Part shown: one piece after another, positions 1 to 7,451 of the stretch
Position numbering within the stretch: position 1 is the stretch's first letter
Layout of the letters: each line of letters begins with the position of its first letter
Origin: Puniceicoccales bacterium
GTDB taxonomy: Bacteria; Verrucomicrobiota; Verrucomicrobiia; Opitutales; LL51
Direction of reading: 5' to 3'
Assembly: GCA_031276935.1 (NCBI GenBank)
Contig: JAISMD010000009.1
Location: 1-15,761, forward strand
DNA: 15,761 nt
Notes under the pieces: model-generated
What the model was told of the DNA's origin: nothing
Database searches by the model: none
The model's input: only the letters and a program-made list of their open reading frames with translations
Position numbers and translations under genes: made by a program

Positions 1-549
1 GCGGCCCTAGCTTTTTCCCTCGCATGGTACAACCTCAGCCTGTGGTCGGGATATAAAAATCTAAAGCTGAGTAATGAAAAAAAACAAAAGGAACAAAATA
101 TTTGGCTATCCCGTAGGGAGGAAATTAATGAACGTTTCCGCAGTATCATCGACGAAATAACACATCGGGATAAAATTGATCAACCGAAATTGATGTCCCT
201 TGTCAGCGATGCAGCCAGGCGACTTTCGCTCAAGTACAACGTCAGTATGCCCCAGGAGGAAAGCGGTAAATTCTTCTCCTTCAACAAAATTTCCATCGAT
301 CTGAATGAGGTTCATTTCTTCGACATCGTACAGTTCGACGAACTGATCGAAACGAGTAATTTCAATCTCTGCATCGACGACATGGATCTCATCATGAACG
401 GGAAATTTCTTTCGGCAAAGATCGGCATCGCAGCCTTGGACATCAAAGCCAACAGCGACGTCGACCAAATCGTGGCTAAAATTTTGGAAAAACATCATTT
501 GGATGAAAAATTAATTAAGTGGAACAATCGTAATAATTTATTAGAATAG
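1..549 (+). CDS. PilO/GspM-like inner-membrane assembly protein, 5' end missing
   Basis: The frame is open from the first base of the window to the TAG at 547-549, so the N-terminus lies outside; 182 residues are visible. The visible start is hydrophobic (residues about 1-18, with SLAWYNLSLW) and looks like the end of a transmembrane helix. A charged helical, probably coiled-coil stretch (about 20-60) and a mixed alpha/beta domain follow. This layout of one membrane helix, a coiled coil and a small periplasmic domain is that of PilO and GspM, which link the cytoplasmic ATPase platform to the secretin. Position supports this: the secretin gene starts 35 bp downstream on the same strand. An internal ATG at 190 exists, but using it would discard the membrane anchor. 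Family assignment rests on layout and context, since this group is poorly conserved in sequence. Confidence 0.6.
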   Translation, partial: AALAFSLAWYNLSLWSGYKNLKLSNEKKQKEQNIWLSRREEINERFRSIIDEITHRDKIDQPKLMSLVSDAARRLSLKYNVSMPQEESGKFFSFNKISIDLNEVHFFDIVQFDELIETSNFNLCIDDMDLIMNGKFLSAKIGIAALDIKANSDVDQIVAKILEKHHLDEKLIKWNNRNNLLE

Positions 550-584
550 GATTTTGATTAGAAAAATATTAGAAAAGGATGGTT

Positions 585-3008
585 ATGAAAAAAGGTAAAT
601 ATTTAATTTTTGGCTTATTTCCGTTAGCGATTTCCGCTGCCCTACTCCAAGGAACGAGCGCCACGCAAAATGCAACGGGAACGACAATCAACGACACCGG
701 CATGGGAGATATGTTCATGGCGTTGGATGAGGAACAGAATATCGTCGAATCCGTAAATCTGAACAATGCTGATCCACGGGAAGTCATTGGTTGTCTGGAA
801 AAACTAACGGGACGCACGGCACTCATAGAACAGAAATTGCCGACGGCCAAGATCAGTATGAACATCCCCCACAGTACGGCACGGTTGGAAGCCATTGCCG
901 CTTTGGAGAGTGTTTTAAGTTTAAATGGCATTGCCGTCGTCGACATGGGTGACAATTTTATCAAAATCGTTACCTCAAAATCTGCCGTAACCCAATCCCC
1001 GGAAATCTTCGATGAATCCCTGTTAGCCTATGCGCCGAATCAGAAAATTGCTTCCAAATTCTTCACGCTCCGCTATTTGGACGTAACGGAATTCCAAAAG
1101 TCAATCAAATCGATTCTCACGCCGAACTCATCGAACATCATTCTTTTCCCGTCGTCCAACTCCATTTTCATTACGGACACGATGGCCAATCTACGTAATG
1201 TGGAAACACTTATTCTGCGTACGGATACTCCAATCCAGATGACGGAAACCGTTAATTTTATTCCCTTCAATAACGTCAAAGCCTCGGCCATTGCGAAGAA
1301 ATTTGAACAACTCAAGCGCGGTACTTTAAAGAAATACCTTTCGTCGGTGACCATCGACTGTGACGATTCCAGTAACCAATTAATTGTGATCACGCCTCCG
1401 GAGAATTTTTCCATCATACGCGACATCGCCAAGCAATTGGACAATCGATGCGAATTGCTCCTGCGTTCGGAGATCCTGCGAATCAAACACGGGGATGCCA
1501 AAAAGATCACCGAAATTGTTTCCGGAATTGTAAAGGAACAACGGAGTCGTGCGGAAAAGGAAAACCAAATGGCCTTTGAACGGCAACAAATACAAATGGC
1601 GGCCCAGGGGAATCTGGCCCATGCCCTTGCCCAGGCGGCAAGTGGATCCCGTAGTAATCAACAGATCAGTAACAGCTACAGTGATTTCATTTCCACCCAG
1701 CAGATCCCCGGAGAATTGGGGGAGGAACAATCGGCACAGTTCTCCGCCAACCTAACCCTGGCTCCCGACGAGAGAAGTAATTCAATTATTGTCTACGGAA
1801 CGGCGTCGGATCTAGCCCAAATCAGGACCCTCATTACCAACCTAGACGTTCTTCTGGACCAGGTACGCATCGAGGTCATCGTCGCCCAAGTTACTCTGGG
1901 CGAAGGACAACAGAGCGGATTAGACTCGCTTAATCTGGGCTTCAATCAGAACAAAGCCTATGACATCTACAGTGCTAGCTCCGGTGGTGATGGTGGTGGG
2001 AGTCAAAGCGCAGGACGTCCCTATGAAATCAATGCTTCGGGGACATTGGGTGGCAGTACAAGTTTCAATGGTACACTCAAAAAATTTGCTCTGGCCAGTG
2101 TGCTTAGTCAGGCTAAAACGAATTCCAATGTTAAGATCCTTTCAACACCAACGTTGGTAACCACCCATAATCGAAAGGCTCAATTTAAGATCGGTGAGGA
2201 ACGTCCTTTTGTCGATTCCAGCACAAAAGGCGACAGTAGCGATTCCAAGGAACGAATAAATTTTGTCTACAAGCACGTGGGTATCGAACTCACCGTAACA
2301 CCGCTCATCGGCAGCAACGGTATCATTCAGATGGAAATCGAACAAAAAATTTCTAAGTACACCGACGAAGCCAAAACGGGAGCCGGAAACGCACCGGTAA
2401 TCTCCGACAAACAAATTAATTCCTTTGTTAGCGTCGCCAATGAAGACGTGATTGTTCTCGCCGGATTTAAGGAAAAAGAAACCTCCAAAATCGGAGGAAA
2501 ATTATTCCTACTGGGGGATTTACCCATTCTCGGTAATTTATTATTTTCCCCCAAGAAGCGCGCAGAAAAGACTCAGGAGTTAGTTATTTTCATCAAGCCG
2601 ACCATTATTCTCCATCCCCAGGAGGAAGCTGCCTATTTAAACAAGCGCCTAGAGGTCACGAATTTCAAGGAGGACATCGAACACTATCGGGCAACCGGTA
2701 AATTCCCCGAAAGCGAACCTTTCCCCAAAAACACCTTCGGAGTAAATGTAAAAGAAAGGGAACATGGCTCCAATCCCCAACCCAGACATCGCCACGATCA
2801 GCCTCGGGACAGGGGAAATGGGGACCAAAGAAAAGCAAAACGTAGGGAAAGGCATTCCACTTCTCTTTCCCAATATTTCCGAAAACGGAGTAAAAAAAGC
2901 AACGCAGTAAACTCCCCAACGGGGGGGAATGAAATATTTCCGGATTCCGATAAAAGAATCGCGGTCCCAACTAAATCTACGTCGAAAAAACACCACAGAC
3001 GTATGTAA
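585..3008 (+). CDS. gspD: Type II secretion / type IV pilus secretin (GspD family)
   Basis: This is the outer-membrane secretin that forms the multimeric exit channel of a type II secretion or type IV pilus machine. The ATG at 585 is chosen because AAAGGA at 574-579 lies 5 nt upstream; the ATG at 579 overlaps that ribosome site. About 807 residues: a signal peptide (1-26, MKKGKYLIFGLF then a small-residue cleavage region), N0-like domain (about 45-130), N1 (about 155-220), N2 (about 222-290), and N3 (about 292-425) carrying a Gln/Ala/Ser-rich insertion. The secretin barrel (about 430-680) includes VKILSTPTLVTTHNRKAQF, the VGIELTVTPLI strand and a VLAGFKEKETSKIGG to LGDLPILGNLLFS segment. The last 125 residues are a hydrophilic tail that is strongly basic between about 725 and 771. 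There the +1 frame looks more protein-like, so this tail may be frame-shifted (see findings). Confidence 0.95.
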   Translation: MKKGKYLIFGLFPLAISAALLQGTSATQNATGTTINDTGMGDMFMALDEEQNIVESVNLNNADPREVIGCLEKLTGRTALIEQKLPTAKISMNIPHSTARLEAIAALESVLSLNGIAVVDMGDNFIKIVTSKSAVTQSPEIFDESLLAYAPNQKIASKFFTLRYLDVTEFQKSIKSILTPNSSNIILFPSSNSIFITDTMANLRNVETLILRTDTPIQMTETVNFIPFNNVKASAIAKKFEQLKRGTLKKYLSSVTIDCDDSSNQLIVITPPENFSIIRDIAKQLDNRCELLLRSEILRIKHGDAKKITEIVSGIVKEQRSRAEKENQMAFERQQIQMAAQGNLAHALAQAASGSRSNQQISNSYSDFISTQQIPGELGEEQSAQFSANLTLAPDERSNSIIVYGTASDLAQIRTLITNLDVLLDQVRIEVIVAQVTLGEGQQSGLDSLNLGFNQNKAYDIYSASSGGDGGGSQSAGRPYEINASGTLGGSTSFNGTLKKFALASVLSQAKTNSNVKILSTPTLVTTHNRKAQFKIGEERPFVDSSTKGDSSDSKERINFVYKHVGIELTVTPLIGSNGIIQMEIEQKISKYTDEAKTGAGNAPVISDKQINSFVSVANEDVIVLAGFKEKETSKIGGKLFLLGDLPILGNLLFSPKKRAEKTQELVIFIKPTIILHPQEEAAYLNKRLEVTNFKEDIEHYRATGKFPESEPFPKNTFGVNVKEREHGSNPQPRHRHDQPRDRGNGDQRKAKRRERHSTSLSQYFRKRSKKSNAVNSPTGGNEIFPDSDKRIAVPTKSTSKKHHRRM
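2752..2910 (+). other. Alternative +1 reading frame inside the secretin tail; probable pair of compensating frameshifts
   Basis: In the annotated secretin frame, codons 2760-2897 encode 46 residues with 10 Arg, 4 His and 5 Lys. The +1 frame is open from 2752 (after a TAA at 2749-2751) to the TAA at 2908-2910. It reads KKGNMAPIPNPDIATISLG and continues through GIPLLFPNISENGVKK, with codons such as ATC, GAC, GCC, ACG, CTC and GAA that are common elsewhere in the window. The +1 frame meets an A7 run at 2892-2898; a -1 step there returns to the secretin frame, which then continues in ordinary codons to 3008. An ATG at 2764 could start a separate 48-residue overlapping gene, but its only purine-rich site, GGG at 2758-2760, is too close. 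Confidence 0.55.
2892..2898 (+). other. A7 run, possible slippery site
   Basis: Seven consecutive A residues. Read in the +1 frame they fall as gtA AAA AAA gca, which has the X XXY YYZ form of a -1 slippery heptamer. They could also support RNA polymerase slippage. A -1 step here joins the plausible +1-frame peptide to the rest of the secretin tail. The run may equally be a place where a sequencing or assembly error dropped a base. Confidence 0.4.
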
Positions 3009-3029
3009 AATGGAGGAAAGGCCATAATT

Positions 3030-3584
3030 ATGAAATATAAAATAGAAAAGATTTTTTTCGCTCTGCTTTTACTCGGCGGCCAAACCTACGGGAGCAAATT
3101 CGAGTCCCTGAAGCAGAGATCGCCCTTCGGTGACGCCCCCAAACCGGAACCGAAAAAACAAACAACTTCGGTGGCTCTCCAACCCATAATACAAAAAAAA
3201 CCGGAATTAAAGTTAGATTTTACGGGTTACATCAAGTTAGAAGGGAAGGAATATTTCGCCATTTGCGACAGGACAGCGAAGGAACCCCTACACATGATTC
3301 TATCTCCCGGAGAACGCTTCACCTCCGAAAATTACGTCTATAGTTTAGGCAAATTCGACGAAAGGAACAAAACTTTGGAAATCAAAGTCAACGAGTACGG
3401 TTACGTCTGTAAACTCGGGGAAGAGGAAAAGAACGCCAATAATAATCAATCCTCCCAATCCACGGGGAAAGCGTCAAATTATTCCAATTCGGCTCCCAAT
3501 TCCAATGGATCATATGTCCCCCCCCAGTTCTATGAATTCGACTGGGACGATTGGGACGACTGGGATGATTGGGACGATTTATAA
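3030..3584 (+). CDS. Secreted PilP/GspC-like small protein with acidic WDD-repeat tail
   Basis: This is a 184-residue exported protein. It has a signal peptide (MKYKIEKIFFALLLLGGQTYG, about 1-21), then RSPFGDAPKPEPKK (about 30-43). The SPFG-plus-Pro/Lys linker resembles the periplasmic start of PilP/GspC-type proteins. A beta-rich stretch at about 62-135 (LDFTGYIKLEGKEYFAICDR, then LSPGERFTSENYVYSLGKF) resembles the small secretin-binding domain of that group. It is followed by an Asn/Ser-rich linker and a C-terminal FDWDDWDDWDDWDDL. The start follows GGAGGAAAGG at 3012-3021 at good spacing. The gene lies 21 bp after the secretin and 16 bp before gspE, so one operon is likely. The inferred role is to couple the inner-membrane platform to the secretin, or to act as a secretin partner; a pilotin-like role is the alternative. 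Confidence 0.6.
   Translation: MKYKIEKIFFALLLLGGQTYGSKFESLKQRSPFGDAPKPEPKKQTTSVALQPIIQKKPELKLDFTGYIKLEGKEYFAICDRTAKEPLHMILSPGERFTSENYVYSLGKFDERNKTLEIKVNEYGYVCKLGEEEKNANNNQSSQSTGKASNYSNSAPNSNGSYVPPQFYEFDWDDWDDWDDWDDL
3538..3581 (+). repeat. 9-bp in-frame tandem repeat encoding WDD units
   Basis: Four tandem copies of TGGGAYGAY encode (WDD)x4 at the extreme C-terminus of the small secreted protein, ending in Leu and the stop codon. Copies differ only at third positions of Asp codons, which is compatible with selection on the peptide after expansion. Such short perfect-phase repeats may vary in copy number between strains. Confidence 0.85.
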
Positions 3585-3600
3585 TTTATCATAGGGCAAT

Positions 3601-5271
3601 ATGGAAAATTTAGATAAAATACTGGCAACGATCGATCCCGATTTACCGACGTTAATCGTCACCACTCCGACGGACAAAAAAATCGACCTCCTCGCTGAAA
3701 AACTGGGCAGGACACCTCTGGACGCCTACGAATGGTTAGCGGGGATATGTGGTTTTCCGTTCCTAGCGAAATTCACCGTATCGAAGGATATTACCACCAT
3801 TCTCCCCGAAAAACTTATCCTTGAATATGTCTGCCTACCCATCGACTTAGAAAACGGGCGTCAGGGTCTAATTTTTGGATGGCCACCGGATCTGACGATG
3901 AAGAAATGGATCCGGGCCGTAACGAACATCGAGTGTGAATATTGCCTAGGTCCGGCCCAGGATATTCGCAGACTACTCAACGATCGCTTTGGCGTGGGAG
4001 CGGGCAGTTTCATCGACAGCGAAGATGGAAACGAAGGCCTCATGGCGAAGGTGGAGGCGGTACAAGAGGACGAGGAAGCGGTGGTCATAAAATTCGTCAA
4101 TGAGCTCGTCAAACAGGCTCTCAACGATCGGGCAACGGATATCCATTTCGAGCCCCAGAAAAATTCCCTACAGATTCGCTACCGCATTGACGGTGCCCTT
4201 GTGCCGGTCAGTTTACCGTCCAATTTAGTTTTCTACCAGGCCGCCATTATTTCCCGGCTGAAAATTATGGCCAAACTCAATATTTCCGAACGTCGTCGCC
4301 CACAGGATGGCCGCATTGCATTCCGTTCCGGAGATAAGGCGATCGACATCCGCGTATCGACCCTACCGATTTCCTACGGCGAGAGTGTCAGTTTGCGCCT
4401 ACTCAATCTCAATGAAGCTCCCGTGGAATTGGAAAGCATGGGTTTAGGGGAGAAACAACTGGAACAAATCACCAATGCCATTCAACGCCCCTACGGTATC
4501 GTGCTCGTCACCGGACCGACGGGATCGGGGAAATCCACCATGCTCAACGCCTGCATCCGCAAGATTCGTGATCCGGAAATTCGCATCATTACCGTCGAAG
4601 ATCCGGTGGAATACGAAATTGAGGGAATCAATCAATGTCAGGTACAGGCGGATATTGGCATGACCTTTGCCAGTGCGCTCCGTTCCATTTTGAGGCAGGA
4701 CCCGGATGTCATCATGATCGGTGAAATTCGCGACGCGGAAACCGCCGATATCGCCATACGGGCTTCGATTACGGGCCACCTTGTTCTGAGTACGCTCCAT
4801 ACCAACGATTCCGCCGGAGCCGTCGCCCGTCTCTGTGACATGGGCCTCGAACCTTTTCTCCTAGCCTCTTCCCTACAACTCGTCATTGCCCAGCGCTTGG
4901 TGAGAAGAATTTGTCCCCACTGCGCGAAAAAAGCAAACTATACCCCCGAACAATTGGAATATGCCCTGCGTGCCCTACGGGTTGATCCCGCACAGGAACT
5001 GGTTCATCGGGATAAAATCATGGCAGGTAGCGGTTGCGACAAATGTAAAAACGGGTATAAGGGTAGGATCGCCATCCACGAAGTGCTGGTGATCAGCGAC
5101 AAAATTCAGCAAAGTATCATCAAAAACGCACCCGCCATAGACATCCGTGCCATTGCGCTCGAGGAGGGTATGCAAACCCTGCAAGCCTGCGCCTGGGAAC
5201 ACGTCAAAAAAGGGAGAACAACCCTGGAGGAAATTATGCAATTTGCCGATAAAAATAATATGGAAGAGTAA
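3601..5271 (+). CDS. gspE: Type II secretion / type IV pilus assembly ATPase (GspE/PilB family)
   Basis: This is a hexameric cytoplasmic ATPase that powers pseudopilus or pilus assembly at the inner membrane. It has 556 residues, the usual family length. An N-terminal GspE_N-type domain (about 1-135) is followed by the conserved NVDFIH-equivalent region (ATDIHFEPQ, about 178-186). The Walker A is GPTGSGKST (305-313), the Asp box is IITVEDPVEYEI (329-340), the Walker B is VIMIGEIRD (370-378), and a His box THLxxT-like LVLSTLHTNDSAGA follows. A zinc-binding tetracysteine is present as CPHC (438-441) and CDKC (479-482), typical of GspE/PilB and absent from the retraction ATPase PilT. The ATG is preceded by AGGG at 3593-3596. 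It is the last gene of the cluster in the window. Confidence 0.97.
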   Translation: MENLDKILATIDPDLPTLIVTTPTDKKIDLLAEKLGRTPLDAYEWLAGICGFPFLAKFTVSKDITTILPEKLILEYVCLPIDLENGRQGLIFGWPPDLTMKKWIRAVTNIECEYCLGPAQDIRRLLNDRFGVGAGSFIDSEDGNEGLMAKVEAVQEDEEAVVIKFVNELVKQALNDRATDIHFEPQKNSLQIRYRIDGALVPVSLPSNLVFYQAAIISRLKIMAKLNISERRRPQDGRIAFRSGDKAIDIRVSTLPISYGESVSLRLLNLNEAPVELESMGLGEKQLEQITNAIQRPYGIVLVTGPTGSGKSTMLNACIRKIRDPEIRIITVEDPVEYEIEGINQCQVQADIGMTFASALRSILRQDPDVIMIGEIRDAETADIAIRASITGHLVLSTLHTNDSAGAVARLCDMGLEPFLLASSLQLVIAQRLVRRICPHCAKKANYTPEQLEYALRALRVDPAQELVHRDKIMAGSGCDKCKNGYKGRIAIHEVLVISDKIQQSIIKNAPAIDIRAIALEEGMQTLQACAWEHVKKGRTTLEEIMQFADKNNMEE

Positions 5272-5334
5272 TGATGTTTTTCCTTTTTTCCCATATTTCC
5301 CCATTGGAATAGCCTTTTTTTCCGTTGGAAGCGT

Positions 5335-5380
5335 CCTCCGACGAAGCCATTGTTTAGGAAGGTTGGAGGGATTTATTTTT
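5335..5380 (+). terminator. Possible Rho-independent terminator after gspE
   Basis: CCTCCGAC (5335-5342) can pair with GTTGGAGG (5362-5369), 8 bp with one G-U, across a 19-nt loop. A T-rich tract, GATTTATTTTT, follows. It lies about 65 bp after the gspE stop. A second hairpin, CGTTGGA (5323-5329) with TCCGACG (5337-5343), shares bases with the first. The long loop and interrupted T tract make this only a moderate candidate. Confidence 0.35.
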
Positions 5381-5383
5381 ATC

Positions 5384-5411
5384 TTTAAATTACAAATATT
5401 TTATATATTAT
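5384..5411 (+). promoter_or_regulatory. Possible promoter placed directly on the mutase start codon
   Basis: TTTAAA (5384-5389), a 16-bp gap, then TATTAT (5406-5411), with only 7 nt (ATCTCCC) before the ATG at 5419. A -10 box in this position puts the expected transcription start at about 5418, giving a leaderless message. There is no Shine-Dalgarno before the ATG. The AT-richness of the stretch means the match could be chance. Confidence 0.4.
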
Positions 5412-5418
5412 ATCTCCC

Positions 5419-7368
5419 ATGGATGAAATTTTACAAAAAGCGTTGAAAGACGGCTCACTGTTACCCCAGGCGGCAAAGAATTGCGGGGAATGGTTTCGGG
5501 ATCTACCCCAATGGGGAAAGGACTCCATAGCAGAACTCCTGGAGAACGGCAATTGGAGGGAACTCAACGACCGTTTTTTCAGGAATTTGGAATTGGGAAC
5601 GGGCGGTATGCGCAGTCGGACGATCGGGGAAAATATCCCTCGGGAAGAACAGGGCCGGGGAAGTTTATTTGGGACGCCGGAACATGCCGCCATTGGCAGT
5701 GCCTATCTCAATGATTTCAACATCGCCCGGGCAACGATTGCGCTTTTTCGCTACTGTAAAACGCAGAGTGACGGTCCGCTAAAATTGGTTATTGCCCACG
5801 ACGTCCGTCATTTTTCCGAACATTTTTCAACCATAACGGCAAAGATTTGGAACGAATTAGGAGGGAAAGCCATTGCCTTCGATGGGCCACGATCGACGCA
5901 CCAACTCAGTTTTTCGGTACGTAAATTCGAAGCCATTGCCGGCATTGTGATTACGGCGAGTCACAATCCCCCCCAGGATAACGGCTACAAAATCTACTTC
6001 AAAGACGGTGGACAGGTGGTGGAACCCCATGCTTCGAAAATTATCGAATACTTTAACGCCACACCTTTGATCGAAGCCGTCCAAATTTTGGAATCCATTG
6101 GCAAAAATCAGCACCCCATTTCCTTCTTTGACGCAACCGCCGATAAAAATTACATGGAGGAAGTATTATCCAATCTTTTCGACGGCAATATTTTTCGAGA
6201 CTCCCCCATCCACATTGTTTTTACGCCCGTACACGGCACCGGTGATATCATCACGGCGCCACTGCTACAGCAACTCTCCATCCATGCGCATTTCGTAGAA
6301 ACACAAATGGCCCATGATCCCCGATTCCCAACGGTGAAATCTCCCAATCCAGAAAATTTCGAAGTTTTTGATCTCGCCATTCAAAGGGCCAAGGAAGTCG
6401 GTGGAGAACTGCTATTCGCGACGGATCCGGATGGGGATCGCATCGCCATTGGCATCCCCAATGGGGAAGGTAAATTTGAGCAATTCTCCGGTAATTTAAC
6501 GGGGGCCTTACTCGCAGAATTCCGCCTGTCCCGGATGAAGCAACTCGGTTGGCTAAATAGGAAAAATGCATCCCATTTCGCCTTTCTCAAGACCTTCGTA
6601 ACCTCCCCGCTGCAGGACAAAATCGCAGAACGGTACGGCGTGAAATGCATCAATACGCTGACGGGATTCAAATGGATCGGGGAAAAATTGAACGACTACG
6701 AAAACATTCTCCAAAAACAACTCGCCCTGGAACAACGTCCCCCCATAGATTATGTCAATACACCGGCGGCAACACGCCGTAAACTGCTTCTGGAACACAG
6801 TACTTTTTTTGCCTTTGGTGGTGAGGAGAGTTACGGTTACCTAGGCAGCGACAACGTACGGGATAAGGACGCCAATGCGGCCACGTTGATGATCTGTGAA
6901 ATGTTTGCTTTTCTAAAAAAATCGGGGAAAACACTCATCGATTTCCGCAACGAAATCTATGCCCAATACGGCTACTACGACGAAACACAATTAAATATCT
7001 ACTACGAAGGAGCATCCGGTGCGGAGAAAATCGGAAACATTCTCCAATCCTACGGAGAAAATCCACCCACGGCACTGGGACATTTCCATGTTACCCGGAT
7101 CGTCGATTTCAACAGGGACGCCATTTTTGACCCGGATGGGAAACCCATTCCCCGACAAAATTTCTTCATGGTCGACCTGGATAATGGCTATCGCTACGCC
7201 CTACGTGGCAGTGGTACGGAACCGAAGATCAAGTTTTACATCTTCGCCAACGCTCCCATTTCCTCGGCCCACCCGATCGAAACCGTCTCCAAACAAACCG
7301 CCGAAACAATGGCAATCCTCAAAGATCTACTTCAAAGGGATGCCCACGGACGCAGTCAGAGGAACTAG
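5419..7368 (+). CDS. Phosphoglucomutase/phosphomannomutase-family phospho-sugar mutase
   Basis: This enzyme interconverts hexose 1- and 6-phosphates (alpha-D-phosphohexomutase superfamily), linking glycolytic sugars to glycogen and envelope polysaccharide precursors. It has 649 residues. All four signature loops are present: the phosphoserine loop TASHNPP (Ser181), preceding the long form QDNGYKIYF; the metal loop DPDGDR (336-341); the sugar-specificity loop GGEESYGY (467-474); and the phosphate-binding loop RGSGTEPK (596-603). The N-terminal GTGGMRSRTIGENIP is also characteristic of the PGM2-type bacterial mutases, which are longer than the E. coli-type enzymes. The exact substrate (glucose, mannose or pentose phosphate) cannot be read from the sequence. 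No Shine-Dalgarno is seen, and the start codon follows directly on a promoter-like stretch. It appears to be a single-gene unit. Confidence 0.93.
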   Translation: MDEILQKALKDGSLLPQAAKNCGEWFRDLPQWGKDSIAELLENGNWRELNDRFFRNLELGTGGMRSRTIGENIPREEQGRGSLFGTPEHAAIGSAYLNDFNIARATIALFRYCKTQSDGPLKLVIAHDVRHFSEHFSTITAKIWNELGGKAIAFDGPRSTHQLSFSVRKFEAIAGIVITASHNPPQDNGYKIYFKDGGQVVEPHASKIIEYFNATPLIEAVQILESIGKNQHPISFFDATADKNYMEEVLSNLFDGNIFRDSPIHIVFTPVHGTGDIITAPLLQQLSIHAHFVETQMAHDPRFPTVKSPNPENFEVFDLAIQRAKEVGGELLFATDPDGDRIAIGIPNGEGKFEQFSGNLTGALLAEFRLSRMKQLGWLNRKNASHFAFLKTFVTSPLQDKIAERYGVKCINTLTGFKWIGEKLNDYENILQKQLALEQRPPIDYVNTPAATRRKLLLEHSTFFAFGGEESYGYLGSDNVRDKDANAATLMICEMFAFLKKSGKTLIDFRNEIYAQYGYYDETQLNIYYEGASGAEKIGNILQSYGENPPTALGHFHVTRIVDFNRDAIFDPDGKPIPRQNFFMVDLDNGYRYALRGSGTEPKIKFYIFANAPISSAHPIETVSKQTAETMAILKDLLQRDAHGRSQRN

Positions 7369-7439
7369 CATTGCGATTGGGGATGGGAAACGGGGAAATT
7401 TTTTATTTTTTGTTGCAAAATTTATAAAAATCATAACAA

Positions 7440-7445
7440 TATATT
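7440..7445 (+). promoter_or_regulatory. -10-like box just before the acidic-tailed unknown gene
   Basis: TATATT ends 6 nt before the ATG at 7452, and no Shine-Dalgarno is present. The only -35-like match, TTGCAA at 7413-7418, is 21 bp away, which is too long for a standard promoter. This supports a leaderless start only in combination with the similar arrangement at other genes here. Confidence 0.3.
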
Positions 7446-7451
7446 TTCCAT

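Noticed and set aside
2649..3025. Several overlapping open frames on the minus strand under the secretin tail
   Set aside because: They are shadows of a stop-poor region, have no ribosome sites, and encode Phe/Cys-rich peptides without family features. The plus-strand +1 frame is the meaningful signal there.
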